Below, in pieces: positions 27,062-36,549 of a DNA stretch of 64,000 bases. How positions within the stretch are numbered: the first letter of the stretch is position 1; each line of letters starts with the position of its first letter. The notes beneath the pieces are model-generated. The model ran no database searches and was not told where the DNA came from. It worked only from the letters and a program-made list of their open reading frames with translations. Both the position numbers and the translations under genes were made by a program. Source of the DNA: Rhodopseudomonas boonkerdii (GTDB lineage: Bacteria > Pseudomonadota > Alphaproteobacteria > Rhizobiales > Xanthobacteraceae); contig NZ_CP036537.1 of the NCBI RefSeq assembly GCF_021184025.1, positions 3,720,001 through 3,784,000 on the forward strand, read 5' to 3'.

Positions 27062-27844
27062 TCACCAGGTCGCGAGAACCGAGCCCTTGAACTTCTCGTC
27101 GATGAAGGCCTTCACCTCGGGCGACTGATAGCTCTCCACCAGCGTCTTCACCCACGGCTTGTCCTTGTCGGCCGCGCGCACCGCGATAACGTTCGCGTAT
27201 GGGCCCTTCGGATCCTCGCGCAGGATCGCATCCTTCACCGGATCGAGGCCGGCCTGCGAAGCATAATTGGTGTTGATCCCTGCGACATCCACATCCGGCA
27301 GCGTTCGCGGCAGCTGCGCGGCGTCGACTTCGACGATCTTCAGCTTCTTCGGATTGTCGGTGATGTCGAGCAAGGTCGGCTTGAAGCCGACGCCGTCCTT
27401 CAGCTTGATAACGCCCTTGTCGCGCAGCAGGATCAGCACGCGGCCGCCATTGGTCGGATCGTTCGGGATCGCCAGGGTGGCGCCGGACTTCACCTCGTCC
27501 CAGCTCTTCACCTTCTTCGAATAGATGCCCATCGGGAAGTTGATGGTGTTGGCCACCGAGACGATCTTGAACTTGCGATCGGCCACCTGGTTGTCGAGAT
27601 AGGGCTGATGCTGGAACGAATTGGCCTGCAGGTCGCCGGCTTCCAGCGCCGCGTTCGGCACCACGTAATCGGAGAATTCGACGATCTGGATGTCGAGGCC
27701 CTTCTTGGCGGCGACGGCCTTGGCGGCTTCCAGCACCTGCGCATGCGGGCCCGGCGTGACGCCGACCTTGATGGTCTCGGCCGACGCGGCGGAGGTGAAG
27801 GCAGCAAGAGCGACGGCCGAGAGAAGGAGACGACGGAGTGACAT
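27062..27844 (-). CDS. metQ: MetQ/NlpA family substrate-binding protein
   Basis: This 260-residue periplasmic binding protein of the MetQ (lipoprotein-9) family begins with the signal peptide MSLRRLLLSAVALAAFTSA. It lacks a lipobox cysteine, so it is probably soluble. Family landmarks are VGVTPGPHAQVLEAAK, ANSFQHQPYLD, AIPNDPTNGGRVL and DVAGINTNYA. The ATG at 27844 has GGAAAACAGT upstream; an ATG at 27856 is the alternative. It is last in a MetN-MetI-MetQ operon and delivers D/L-methionine or a related sulfur compound. Confidence 0.92.
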   Translation of the reverse strand: MSLRRLLLSAVALAAFTSAASAETIKVGVTPGPHAQVLEAAKAVAAKKGLDIQIVEFSDYVVPNAALEAGDLQANSFQHQPYLDNQVADRKFKIVSVANTINFPMGIYSKKVKSWDEVKSGATLAIPNDPTNGGRVLILLRDKGVIKLKDGVGFKPTLLDITDNPKKLKIVEVDAAQLPRTLPDVDVAGINTNYASQAGLDPVKDAILREDPKGPYANVIAVRAADKDKPWVKTLVESYQSPEVKAFIDEKFKGSVLATW

Positions 27845-27895
27845 ACTGTTTTCCATTGTGAAGAAACGAATGAGCAGGCGCGTATCCGCAGCTGC

Positions 27896-28561
27896 TCAGG
27901 ATTTTCGCGTACGCTTGTCGAGGCGGCGCGAGATGAAATCGCCCAGGCTCTGCACGCCCTGCACGAGGCAGATCAGCACGGCGACCACCGTCGCCATCAC
28001 CTCCGGCATGAAGCGCTGATAGCCGTAGCGGATGCCGAGATCGCCGAGCCCGCCGCCGCCGACGGCGCCGACCATGGCGGAGTAGCCGATCAGGCTGACG
28101 GTCGCGAGCGTCAGCGCCAGCGTCACTGCCGGCATGGCTTCGGGCAACAGCACCTTCCACACGATCTGCAGCGGCGAGGCGCCGAAGGCACGCGCGGCCT
28201 CGACCAGCCCCTGGTCGACTTCGCGGATCGCGCCTTCGATGACGCGGGCGATGAACGGCGTCGCTGCAATGGTCAGCGGCACCACGGCGGCGCTGGTGCC
28301 GATGGAAGTGCCGGCGATCAGCCGCGTCAGCGGCACGATGGCAACGACGAGAATGATGAAGGGCGTCGAACGCGTGGCATTGACGACGAGGCCGATGAGA
28401 CGATTGACGTTCGGCGCCGGGAACAGCTCACCGGTACGGCTGGTCGCCAGGAAGATGCCGAGCGGCAGGCCGGCCAGCGTGCCGAAAATGCCGGCCAGCG
28501 CCACCATCACCAGCGTGTCGAGCGTCGACGACGCGATCATGTTGATGAGTTCAGGCGACAT
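27896..28561 (-). CDS. metI: Methionine ABC transporter permease
   Basis: This 221-residue permease has five predicted membrane helices and the MetI-type start and EAA loop ([20 protein letters not shown]), followed by [20 protein letters not shown]. Its first codons overlap the end of the ATPase gene by 11 bases, and it lies 51 bases before the metQ-like gene. Confidence 0.94.
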   Translation of the reverse strand: MSPELINMIASSTLDTLVMVALAGIFGTLAGLPLGIFLATSRTGELFPAPNVNRLIGLVVNATRSTPFIILVVAIVPLTRLIAGTSIGTSAAVVPLTIAATPFIARVIEGAIREVDQGLVEAARAFGASPLQIVWKVLLPEAMPAVTLALTLATVSLIGYSAMVGAVGGGGLGDLGIRYGYQRFMPEVMATVVAVLICLVQGVQSLGDFISRRLDKRTRKS

Positions 28562-29672
28562 AGCCGAGATGCTCCACAGTGTTGCGGGTCGACGTGAGAT
28601 CGGCGATCAGCTTCGCCTGCAGCTCCGGCTCGGCGGCGACGGACGCGATCAGCGTGCCGAACGGATGATCGGCGACATATTCGATCTGGCCGTGCATGAT
28701 GTTGAAGTCGACGCCGTAAGCACGCGTGAGCCGCGACAGCACGGGCTCGTCGGCATCGGCGCCGGTGAAGGCGATGCGGATGACGGCCTGACGGCCGGGC
28801 GCATAATCGGCGAGCAGCTTAGCCTGCAGCCATTCCGGCACATTGCCGCCGGTGACTTCGCCGACGAAGCGTTTTGTCGTGGCATGCTGCGGCTTGGAGA
28901 AGATCTCGTAGGTCGTCCCCTGCTCGATGATCCGGCCGCCCTCCATTACGGCGACACGCTGGGCCAGTTTCTTCACCACGGACATTTCATGGGTGATGAA
29001 GAGAATGGTGAGATTGAGCTCCGCATTGATCTGCTTGAGCAGCGCGATGATCTGCGCGGTGGTCTCCGGATCGAGCGCCGAGGTCGCCTCGTCCGACAGC
29101 AGCACTTTCGGCTTGGTGGCGAGCGCACGCGCGATGCCGACGCGCTGCTTCTGGCCGCCGGAGAGTTCGGCTGGATAGCGGTCGCGCTTGTCGGCAAGGC
29201 CGACCATGTCCAGCAGCGGCGTGACGATGCCGGGAATGTCCTTGCGCGGCGTGCCTGCAATTTCGAGCGGGAGCGCGATGTTGTCGAAGGCGGTGCGCGA
29301 CGACAGCAGGTTGAAATGCTGGAAGATCATGCCGATGGAGCGACGTGCCTGACGCAGCGCCTTCTCATCCAGCGCGCCGATATCGAGACCGTCGACCGTG
29401 ACCTTGCCCTTGGTCGGCTGTTCGAGCCCGTTGATGAGACGGATGAGCGTCGACTTGCCGGCGCCGCTCTTGCCGATGACGCCGACAATGGCGCCTTCAG
29501 GCACCACGAGATCGATGTCGTCGACCGCCTTCACCTCGGCGGAGTCTTTTCTGGGCGGGAAAATCTTGCTGACGCCATCGAAGGAAATGATGGCACGCCC
29601 CTTTTGCTCAAGATCTGGCTGATCGAGAACTGGCACGGGCACTCCAGTCGGCTTGGACACGGGAGCGTTCAT
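28551..29672 (-). CDS. metN: Methionine ABC transporter ATPase
   Basis: This 373-residue ATPase has Walker [10 protein letters not shown], signature [15 protein letters not shown], Walker [13 protein letters not shown] and H-loop FITHEMSVV. The C-terminal domain of about 80 residues corresponds to the NIL ligand-sensing domain of MetN, which gives feedback inhibition by methionine. The start at 29672 is inferred because the extra 36 residues of the longer frame are basic and unlike the family. No SAM riboswitch was recognised upstream. Confidence 0.93.
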   Translation of the reverse strand: MNAPVSKPTGVPVPVLDQPDLEQKGRAIISFDGVSKIFPPRKDSAEVKAVDDIDLVVPEGAIVGVIGKSGAGKSTLIRLINGLEQPTKGKVTVDGLDIGALDEKALRQARRSIGMIFQHFNLLSSRTAFDNIALPLEIAGTPRKDIPGIVTPLLDMVGLADKRDRYPAELSGGQKQRVGIARALATKPKVLLSDEATSALDPETTAQIIALLKQINAELNLTILFITHEMSVVKKLAQRVAVMEGGRIIEQGTTYEIFSKPQHATTKRFVGEVTGGNVPEWLQAKLLADYAPGRQAVIRIAFTGADADEPVLSRLTRAYGVDFNIMHGQIEYVADHPFGTLIASVAAEPELQAKLIADLTSTRNTVEHLGYVA

Positions 29673-29832
29673 TAGAATGACGTTTCTGTGCAGATGTGAA
29701 GATCGGGGCCGGCCTGAAAGGCACTGGCGCCGTGGCGGCAACCTACTGATTTTCGAGCGCAATTCAACCGCACCGCACAAAAAGTGAATTTTTCACCCGA
29801 ATTTCGGCGGTATGGAGAATAAAATTCCCAAA

Positions 29833-29856
29833 CTGGCGCACTTTCCAGTGCGCCAG
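29833..29856 (-). terminator. Terminator hairpin of the upstream sulfonate-binding gene
   Basis: A perfect 10-bp stem (CTGGCGCACT and its complement) with a four-base loop lies 23 bases after the stop of the minus-strand sulfonate-binding protein. On that strand it is followed by TTTGGGAATTTT. It would separate that gene from metN. Confidence 0.8.
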
Positions 29857-29878
29857 CCTTTTGGAGGACAGTTGCGGG

Positions 29879-30844
29879 TCAGGACCCCTGCTTCCATTCC
29901 CACACGATGTCCTTCACCTGCACCGGCTTGGGGATGAGGCCGAGCTTGAAGAACCGGTCCGCGGTTTGCTGCTGGGTGGCGATGATCTTCTCGTTGATCG
30001 GGACCACATTGTATTCGGAGCGCTCCACCGCCTTCGTCGTCGCCGCTTTGTCGACACCGGTCGCCTCCTGCAAGCGCACCGCGATTTCAGCACGATTGGC
30101 GCCGCCCCACTTGCCTTCCTCGGCAAATGTCTTGTTGAGCAGCGCGACGATGTCGCCGTGCTTGCCGGCAAAATCCTTGTTGGCCAGGAAGAAGGAATTG
30201 GATTCCTGCACATCCTTCGAGAAGGCGACGACCCGGGCTCCCTTGATTTCCGCGAGCGACAGATAGGGATCCCAGATCGACCACGCATCGATATTGCCAC
30301 CGGCAAAGGCGGCGACCGCATCGGCCGGGCCGAGATAGACCGGCGTGATGTCGGCATAGATCAGGCCCGCCTTCTCCAGCGCGGCGATGATCGTGTTATG
30401 CGCGCTCGATCCCTTGCCGAAACCGACTTTCTTGCCCTTCAGATCGGCCAGCGTCTTGATCGGTGAACTGTCGGGAACGACGATACCCTGATTGAATCCG
30501 ACCGACGGCACGGCCGCCACATAAAGCAGGTTCGCGCGGGCCGCCTGCGCGAAGATCGGCGGTGCATCACCGGTATAGCCGAAATCCACATTGCCGGTGT
30601 TGATGGCCTCCAGGATCGGCGGCCCGAACTGGAACTCAACCCATCTGACGTCGATCCCCCTCGCCTTGAACACCTTCTCCAGCGTGCCGCGCTGCTTCAC
30701 CGCGGGGAAGATGCCAGCCTTCTGGAAGCCGATGCGGATTTCCTTCGGCTGCTCCGCCGCCGGCGCCTTGCTGGTGAATTGCGATAGCAGCAGCGTGACG
30801 GCGATGGTGGCCAGCACGACACGTCTCGACTTCGACATGGACAT
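29879..30844 (-). CDS. Aliphatic sulfonate ABC transporter substrate-binding protein 1
   Basis: This 321-residue exported binding protein of the SsuA/TauA family has a signal peptide (VVLATIAVTLLLSQF, cleavage near APAAE). Family motifs include IRIGFQKAGIFPAVKQRGTL, FGPPILEAINTGNVDFGYTG and DAWSIWDPYLS. No SsuB or SsuC gene is adjacent. It ends in its own terminator before metN. It is divergent from a second SsuA-like gene that shares the GNVD-x-W-x-xWDP core. Confidence 0.92.
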   Translation of the reverse strand: MSMSKSRRVVLATIAVTLLLSQFTSKAPAAEQPKEIRIGFQKAGIFPAVKQRGTLEKVFKARGIDVRWVEFQFGPPILEAINTGNVDFGYTGDAPPIFAQAARANLLYVAAVPSVGFNQGIVVPDSSPIKTLADLKGKKVGFGKGSSAHNTIIAALEKAGLIYADITPVYLGPADAVAAFAGGNIDAWSIWDPYLSLAEIKGARVVAFSKDVQESNSFFLANKDFAGKHGDIVALLNKTFAEEGKWGGANRAEIAVRLQEATGVDKAATTKAVERSEYNVVPINEKIIATQQQTADRFFKLGLIPKPVQVKDIVWEWKQGS

Positions 30845-31179
30845 TTTGCTCCGTTGGCGTCCGCACCCAATGCGCTGACGTGATAGCGAAACGCTACGCG
30901 CGATCGCGAAGATTGTGCTTTCAAAGGTGAGCGGCGCTCGGCAAGATTTGCGATCCGGTGCCCCGCATGGAGAGCAGCTTTCATCTCCGCGTGCAGAAAA
31001 TTATTCCGTTGCAAAGGACGGCTGCGCGCCGCTCAGAGAAGGTTCGGCTCCGCGCCCGGCCCTCCGCAGAATACCTGTATCGCCGCGCCGATAACTACAG
31101 TTTGCCATTTCATTGACTGGAACCGGCCGCTCTCCCACCTTTGCACATCGCAATTTGATACTTGCAAAGCGGCATCACC
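30845..31179. other. Divergent spacer between two sulfonate-binding protein genes
   Basis: These 335 bases contain no plausible gene. Promoters for both genes should lie here, but no clear -35/-10 pair or CysB/Cbl-like site was recognised. Confidence 0.5.
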
Positions 31180-32172
31180 ATGCTCCCGATCCTTCTCTCA
31201 CATTTCCTCAATCGCTATCTGCGCCGCCGTACCCGCGCACTGCAGATGGCCGCGCTCGCGACCATGCTGTCGACCTCCTTCGCTTGCGCGCAGACCTCGG
31301 ACACGGTGCGTATCGGCTATCAGAAATCTTCGACGCTGATCGCCGTGCTGAAAACGAATGGCGAGCTGGAGAAAGCGCTGGCGCCGCTCGACGTGAAAAT
31401 CGCCTGGCACGAATTCACCAGCGGCTTGCCGCTGCTCGAGGCCATCAACACCGGCAATGTCGATTTCGGCGCCGATGTCGCCGACACCGTTCCGCTGTTC
31501 GCGCAGGCCGCCGGGGCCAAGCTCGCTTATGTCGCCGAGGAAGCCGCCTCGCCCGCGGCACAGGCGATCGTGGTTCCGGCGGAATCGCCGCTCAAGACGC
31601 TCGCCGATCTCAAGGGCAAGAAGGTCGCAGTCACCAAGGGCGCCGGCAGTCATTTCCTGCTGCTCGCTGCGCTCAGCAAGGCCGGGCTGAATTTCAAGGA
31701 CATCACGCCGGCCTATCTGCCCCCCGCCGATGGCCGCATCGCTTTCGTCGGCGGCAATGTCGATGCCTGGGTGGCGTGGGACCCGTTCCTCACCAGCGTG
31801 CAGCGCCAGAGCAATGCGCGCGTGCTCGCCGACGGCTCGGGCGGGCTCGCCAGCTACAAGCGCTATTATCTCTCATCGGCTGCCTATGCGGATAAGCGCG
31901 GCGACGTGCTGAACGCCATCTACAAGAAGCTCGAAGAGACCGGAAAATGGGTGAAGGCCGAGCCGAAGGAAGCCGCAAAGCTGCTCTCCGGTCTGTGGGG
32001 CATCGACACCGCCACCGTCGAGGAAGCCAACAGCCATCGCTCCTACAAGGTCGGTACGGTCACCAAAGCCGGCCTGTCCGAACAGCAGACCATCGCCGAC
32101 GCCTTCTTCAACGAAAAGCTGATCCCCGTGAAGGTCGATGCAGCCGACGTGAAGATCTGGTCGCCGAAATAA
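31180..32172 (+). CDS. Aliphatic sulfonate ABC transporter substrate-binding protein 2
   Basis: This 330-residue SsuA-like protein has a signal peptide (basic RRRTR then MAALATMLSTSFACA). Motifs are VRIGYQKSSTLIAVLKTNGE, GLPLLEAINTGNVDFGADVA and DAWVAWDPFLTSVQ. It is clearly paralogous to the divergent gene at 29879-30844 but well diverged. The ATG at 31180 is preferred to a TTG at 31162. Directly downstream is a MetQ-like gene, only 24 bases away, so the two are probably co-transcribed. Confidence 0.92.
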   Translation: MLPILLSHFLNRYLRRRTRALQMAALATMLSTSFACAQTSDTVRIGYQKSSTLIAVLKTNGELEKALAPLDVKIAWHEFTSGLPLLEAINTGNVDFGADVADTVPLFAQAAGAKLAYVAEEAASPAAQAIVVPAESPLKTLADLKGKKVAVTKGAGSHFLLLAALSKAGLNFKDITPAYLPPADGRIAFVGGNVDAWVAWDPFLTSVQRQSNARVLADGSGGLASYKRYYLSSAAYADKRGDVLNAIYKKLEETGKWVKAEPKEAAKLLSGLWGIDTATVEEANSHRSYKVGTVTKAGLSEQQTIADAFFNEKLIPVKVDAADVKIWSPK

Positions 32173-32196
32173 TCCTCCCTACCGAAAGCTGACACG

Positions 32197-33009
32197 ATGA
32201 AGTCCCTCCTCTCGGCGATCGCCGCCGCTGCCATCACGCTTGCTCCTTTCTCCGGCGCGCTCGCTCAATCGCCTGCCAAGACCGAGATCAAGGTCGGATT
32301 CGTCCCCGGGCCCTATATCGACGGCTTCAAGGCCGGCGTGGAACCGGAACTGAAGAAGAAGGGCTACACGGTCAAATACTACGAATTCTCCACCGGCCTC
32401 GAAGCCAACACGGCGGTGTTCAAGAACGACATCGACGCCAATGTGATGCAGCACACGGTGTTCCTGAATTCCTACAACGACCGCCAGAAAACCGACCTGA
32501 CCGGCATCATCACCGTGCCGACCCCGCCGATGGGCCTGTACTCGACCAAGCACAAGAAGGCCGAAGACGTGAAGGCCGGCGCCACCGTCGTGGTGCCGAA
32601 CGACCCGGTGAACCTGCAGCGCGCGCTGTGGATCCTGCGCGATCTTGGCTGGATCGAGATCAAGGACAATAACCCGGTCGATGTCACCGAGCTCGACGTG
32701 GTGAAGAACAACAAGGGCATCAAGATCGTGCCGCTGGAAAACGCCCAGGCCCCGCGCGCGCTCGGCGACGCCGACTTCGCCGCCGTGCAGGGCAACTTTG
32801 CCATCTATAGCGGGCTGAAGCTGACCGAGGCCTTTGCGCTCGAAAAGATGACCAAGCCCTATACCAACGTGGTCGCCGTCCGCCGCGGCAATGCGGAGGC
32901 GCCGTGGGCCAAGGACATCGTCGCAGCCTATCAGTCCGACACGTTCAAGAACGCGATCCGCAACGACAAGTTCTATGCGGGATTCACGCTACCGGAATAC
33001 TTTAACTAG
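32197..33009 (+). CDS. MetQ/NlpA family substrate-binding protein, second copy
   Basis: This 270-residue binding protein has a signal peptide (LLSAIAAAAITLAPFSGALA) and the MetQ fold: VGFVPGPYIDGFKAGVEPEL, ANVMQHTVFLNSYN and VVPNDPVNLQRALWILRDLG. No lipobox is present. It lacks its own ATPase and permease and may work with the MetNI proteins encoded at 27896-29672. It differs strongly from the first MetQ-like protein, which suggests a different ligand. Confidence 0.9.
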   Translation: MKSLLSAIAAAAITLAPFSGALAQSPAKTEIKVGFVPGPYIDGFKAGVEPELKKKGYTVKYYEFSTGLEANTAVFKNDIDANVMQHTVFLNSYNDRQKTDLTGIITVPTPPMGLYSTKHKKAEDVKAGATVVVPNDPVNLQRALWILRDLGWIEIKDNNPVDVTELDVVKNNKGIKIVPLENAQAPRALGDADFAAVQGNFAIYSGLKLTEAFALEKMTKPYTNVVAVRRGNAEAPWAKDIVAAYQSDTFKNAIRNDKFYAGFTLPEYFN

Positions 33010-33015
33010 CGCTCT

Positions 33016-33140
33016 CCCGCAGGGCGGATGAGCCAACGGGTCGCGCGAAGCGCGCCCGATGATAAACTCAGCGTAGTCCGCTGCGGAGTTCGTTGGACAC
33101 TCGGCGGCGGATTACGGCTTCGCCTCATTCGCCCTGCGGT
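33016..33140. repeat. Intergenic inverted-repeat element, family C
   Basis: CCGCAGGGCGGATGAG at the left and CTCATTCGCCCTGCGG at the right form a 16-bp inverted repeat with one mismatch. Internal hairpins include CGCGCGAAGCGCGC and GTCCGCTGCGGA. It resembles the CGTAGGGTGGATTAG-type elements common in Bradyrhizobium. It follows the MetQ-like gene. Confidence 0.7.
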
Positions 33141-33228
33141 CGATGTTCGCCCTGGCCTGATTTGACTCTCGGCGCCGCTCGGCTACGCTTTCCCGCGGAC
33201 ATCACGAGATGTTCGTGGAAGCGAGGAT

Positions 33229-33900
33229 ATGAGCACGCGGATCGCAATCGCATTGCTGGGTTTGTGCGCGTTAACCACATCGGCGACCGCCCAGACTGCC
33301 TCAACATCTGCGTCGTCAGGCTTCGAGATCGCTGCCCGCTCCCGTGGTACACCGGACATTCCCGGCCTCAACATGATCTGGTTACGGCCATGGACGGATC
33401 TCCGGCTCGCCCGCGACTGGCGCTACATCGTGGTACATCAGTCGGAAGGTGCGGTCGGCTCGGCCTGGCGGAACGCCGTCGCGCAAATGCAGAAGCCCGA
33501 TCGCCGCGGCGTCGCCATCTGGGTCGAAACCGACGGCACGGTCTATTGGTCGACGCCGGAATGGGCGGTGCCGAACCATCTCAACCGTGGCAACCGCAAC
33601 GACAACAAGTATATCGACAATTCATCGACCTATCAGCAGATCGACAACGAAAGCACGATCGGCGTCGAATTCGTCGGCAACTATCCCAATGTCCGCAAGC
33701 CGCCGACCGAGGCACAGATCGCTGCATGGCGCGTGCTCGTCCGCGTGCTGCAGGCGCGCTACGACATTCCGAGCGAACGCGTCTTCGCGCATAACTGGAT
33801 CGACTACAAGGACCGCCGTTATTGCGAAGGTTGCGAGCTCGCGCGGATTGCAAGAACGCAGGGCGTCGAAACCGCGCAGCAGGTGGAGAAGAGACAGTAG
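33229..33900 (+). CDS. N-acetylmuramoyl-L-alanine amidase, exported
   Basis: This 223-residue protein has a signal peptide (IAIALLGLCALTTSATAQ) and an Amidase_2/PGRP domain. Candidate zinc ligands are H in IVVHQSEG, H in FAHNWID and a cysteine or aspartate in YCEGCEL. The conserved glutamate/tyrosine region STIGVEFVGNYP is present. It would cleave the MurNAc-L-Ala bond of peptidoglycan in the periplasm. It is a single gene with GAGGAT before the start. Confidence 0.87.
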   Translation: MSTRIAIALLGLCALTTSATAQTASTSASSGFEIAARSRGTPDIPGLNMIWLRPWTDLRLARDWRYIVVHQSEGAVGSAWRNAVAQMQKPDRRGVAIWVETDGTVYWSTPEWAVPNHLNRGNRNDNKYIDNSSTYQQIDNESTIGVEFVGNYPNVRKPPTEAQIAAWRVLVRVLQARYDIPSERVFAHNWIDYKDRRYCEGCELARIARTQGVETAQQVEKRQ

Positions 33901-33904
33901 CTAA

Positions 33905-34045
33905 CAGCCCTCACCACCCCTCATCCTGAGGAGCCGCGCAAAGCGCGGCGTCTCGAAGGATGGCCGCGCACGCAAAAGCCAGGCCCTTCATGGTTCGAGA
34001 CGCGCGCCGCGTGGCGCGCTCCTCGCCATGAAGGTGGAGCGGGGA
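33905..34045. repeat. Intergenic inverted-repeat element, family D
   Basis: Contains CCTCATCCTGAGGAGC, a hairpin of CGCGC, GTCTCGAAGGATGG, then the inverted half GGTTCGAGACGCGC and GCGCTCC. A closely related copy lies at 40067-40198. This copy separates the convergent amidase and aspartate dehydrogenase genes. Confidence 0.78.
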
Positions 34046-34048
34046 CGA

Positions 34049-34879
34049 TTAAGTCCCTACCCTCAGCGCCGCACCCTGCTTGCGCAGCAGCGCGATCACC
34101 GACAGCGCGGTAATACGGCCCGTCTTCGGATTCTCCGACGGAATGTTCTCGATCTGCATCGAGAAGCGCGCGGAATCGGAATCCACCTCGACACGGTGAA
34201 CGTTGCGGGTCAGGGCCGGATCGGCCCAGATCTGCAACGTGGTCGCATCCGGCCCGACGCCCGCCAGCGACAATGCCACGGCGACATTGAGATTGGCCGG
34301 AAAGCCCTTCGCAGCCTCGCGTGCAGTACCTTCGAAAATCTTCAGCGGCTCACTGATGCTGTCGATGTCGATCTTGTTCTCGACGATATAGGGCGCACCT
34401 GCGAGCCCCTTCACCGGCTTGCGCGTCACCATCTTTACCGAATTGATCTTGCCCTCGGCTGCGGCGGTGACGGCATCGAGGCCGATCAAAGCGCCGGTCG
34501 GCACGACGATCTGCCCGCCATGGGCCTTGGCGAGTCCGATGAGATCGTCATTGAACAGCAGCGCCCCGGCGCTCAGCACGATGGCGGTCTTGCCCTTGGT
34601 CACGAACGGGCGAACGATGTCAGGCAGCAAGCTGGCCGGCGCGCATTCGATCACGATATCGGCCACCGCCTCGAGGTCCGCGATGGGCAATACCGGCGGT
34701 ACCTTGCTGAGCTTCGACAAAAAGGCCGCGTGTTTGTCCGGATTCTGCACGGCGATGGCCGCAAGCGACAGGCCAGCAATGCCCTGGTCGAGCGCTTCGA
34801 CCACCTTCTGCCCGATCCCGCCCAGACCAACCACGGCGACGCGCGCCCTTGATGCCGTTTCCATGCCCATCACTGCCAT
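34049..34879 (-). CDS. nadX: L-aspartate dehydrogenase
   Basis: This 276-residue NAD(P)-dependent enzyme of the NadX family has a Rossmann motif VAVVGLGGIGQKV near the start. It also has the substrate-side segment VVPTGALIGLDAVTAAAEG and the conserved C-terminal ENPKTGRITALSVIALL. It oxidises L-aspartate to iminoaspartate, feeding NAD synthesis or acting in amino-acid metabolism. No nadA or nadC is adjacent. In-frame ATGs at 34864 and 34870 are alternative starts. Confidence 0.88.
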   Translation of the reverse strand: MAVMGMETASRARVAVVGLGGIGQKVVEALDQGIAGLSLAAIAVQNPDKHAAFLSKLSKVPPVLPIADLEAVADIVIECAPASLLPDIVRPFVTKGKTAIVLSAGALLFNDDLIGLAKAHGGQIVVPTGALIGLDAVTAAAEGKINSVKMVTRKPVKGLAGAPYIVENKIDIDSISEPLKIFEGTAREAAKGFPANLNVAVALSLAGVGPDATTLQIWADPALTRNVHRVEVDSDSARFSMQIENIPSENPKTGRITALSVIALLRKQGAALRVGT

Positions 34880-35029
34880 CCCGCTTCACGCTGACGTTAT
34901 CGCCTCTCACGTTCCTTTTGTCGCAGCTGCAGCCGAATGTCCAATGCAGCCATGCTGAGGCCTCATGTCCCCTGTCATTGCGGCGAGCCCGCCGCTATCT
35001 CTCGGCCAGCCGCTACCACAGGAGTTGCA

Positions 35030-36499
35030 GTGTCCCATCGTTTCACGCGCCGTCATCTCGTCGGAGGCGCCGGCGCCCTCGCCGCAGGCCTCGCCATCCC
35101 AACAGCCGAGGCGCAAGAGGCGGCAAATGCACAACCGGGCGGCAATCTGCGTTCCTTCCCGCAAGGCTTCGTCTGGGGCACCGCGACTTCCGCCTATCAG
35201 ATCGAAGGCGCCATCGATGCCGAAGGCCGCGGCCGTTCGATCTGGGACACCTATACGCGCCTGCCGAACAAGATCCGCGATCGCAGCAATGGCGACCGTG
35301 CCGTTGAGCATTTCCAGCGCTACAAGGAAGACGTCGCACTGATGAAGGAGCTGGGCACCACGGCCTATCGCTTCTCCATCGCCTGGCCGCGCGTGTTTCC
35401 CGATGGCACCGGCTCCCCCAATCCGAAAGGCCTCGATTTCTACAATCGCCTGATAGACGAACTGCTCGGTAGCGGCATCACGCCCTATGCGACGCTTTAT
35501 CACTGGGACATGCCTCAGGCGCTGCAGGATCGCCGCGGAGGCTGGGCCTCGCGCGAGACATCGAAGGCATTCGGCGACTATGCGGGCTATGTCGCCCAAC
35601 GCATCACCGATCGCGTGAAGCACATCTTCACCATCAATGAATGCGCGACCTTCGTGGATTTCGGCTACGGCATCGGCCCGATCGAACTCGCGCCAGGCAT
35701 CAAGTCGACACAGAAGGAGCTCAACCAGATCCGCCATCACGTCGCGCTCGGCCACGGTCTTGCCGTGCAGGCGATCCGCGCACAGGGCCGCGCCGGCACC
35801 GAAGTGGGACCAGCCGAAAATCTCGCTTCCTGCATCCCGGTCGTCGAGACGCCCGAACATATCCGCGCCTCGGAAATCGCCACGCGCGAGATGAATGGCG
35901 GCTATCTCACGCCCATCATGGAAGGCCGCTACACCGATGCCTTCCTCACTTATGCCGGCGCCAACGCGCCTACCTTTACCGACGAAGACCTGAAGATCAT
36001 CGGCTCTCCCGTCGATTTTCTCGGCCTCAACATCTACATGCCGCAGCACTACGTCGCGGCGCCCGCGGATGCCTCCGGTTTTGCGCTGGTGCCGACGTCG
36101 GCCTCGTTCCCGCGGATGGACTCCGACTGGCTGCGAGTCGGGCCGGAGGCGATGTATTGGGCGCCGCGGAATGTGGCCAAGCTCTGGAACGTGAAGAAGA
36201 TCTTCATCACGGAAAACGGTGCGTCATGCGCCGACAAGCCGGCGCCCGATGGTCGCATCTTCGATCTCGACCGCATCATGTATCTGCGCGCCTATCTCAC
36301 GCAGCTGCAGCGCGCGACCTCCGAAGGTGTGCCCGTGCAGGGCTACTTTCACTGGAGCCTGATGGACAACTTCGAATGGATCGACGGATATGAAAAGCGG
36401 TTTGGCCTGTATCACGTCGACTTCAACACGCAGAAGCGCACACCGAAGCTGAGTGCGGAGTTCTATCGCAAGCTGATCGCGGGGAATGCGCTGGTCTGA
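35030..36499 (+). CDS. Family 1 beta-glucosidase with Tat signal
   Basis: This 489-residue GH1 enzyme has FVWGTATSAYQIEGA at the start of the barrel, the acid/base glutamate in FTINECATF and the nucleophile glutamate in FITENGAS. The C-terminal YFHWSLMDNFEW is typical. An unusual feature is the N-terminal twin-arginine signal peptide (FTRRHLVGGAGALAAGLAI, cleavage near AEAQE), implying export of the folded enzyme. The GTG at 35030 is preferred because AGGAG lies five bases upstream and it gives exactly the Tat signal. The substrate may be a plant or cyclic beta-glucoside. Confidence 0.9.
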   Translation: MSHRFTRRHLVGGAGALAAGLAIPTAEAQEAANAQPGGNLRSFPQGFVWGTATSAYQIEGAIDAEGRGRSIWDTYTRLPNKIRDRSNGDRAVEHFQRYKEDVALMKELGTTAYRFSIAWPRVFPDGTGSPNPKGLDFYNRLIDELLGSGITPYATLYHWDMPQALQDRRGGWASRETSKAFGDYAGYVAQRITDRVKHIFTINECATFVDFGYGIGPIELAPGIKSTQKELNQIRHHVALGHGLAVQAIRAQGRAGTEVGPAENLASCIPVVETPEHIRASEIATREMNGGYLTPIMEGRYTDAFLTYAGANAPTFTDEDLKIIGSPVDFLGLNIYMPQHYVAAPADASGFALVPTSASFPRMDSDWLRVGPEAMYWAPRNVAKLWNVKKIFITENGASCADKPAPDGRIFDLDRIMYLRAYLTQLQRATSEGVPVQGYFHWSLMDNFEWIDGYEKRFGLYHVDFNTQKRTPKLSAEFYRKLIAGNALV

Positions 36500-36503
36500 C
36501 TCG

Positions 36504-36541
36504 TCGTTCCGGGGCGCGCGAAGCGCGAACCCGGAATGACA
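36504..36541. repeat. Short palindromic element between convergent genes
   Basis: GTTCCGGGG, a GCGCGCGAAGCGCG core and CCCGGAAT form a stem. It fills the gap between the glucosidase and the phosphodiesterase genes, whose 3' ends converge, and probably terminates both. Confidence 0.65.
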
Positions 36542-36549
36542 GGTTGGGG

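Noticed and set aside
29673..29832. Possible SAM riboswitch upstream of metN
   Set aside because: No SAM-I or SAM-II core could be recognised; only a terminator for the upstream gene is evident.
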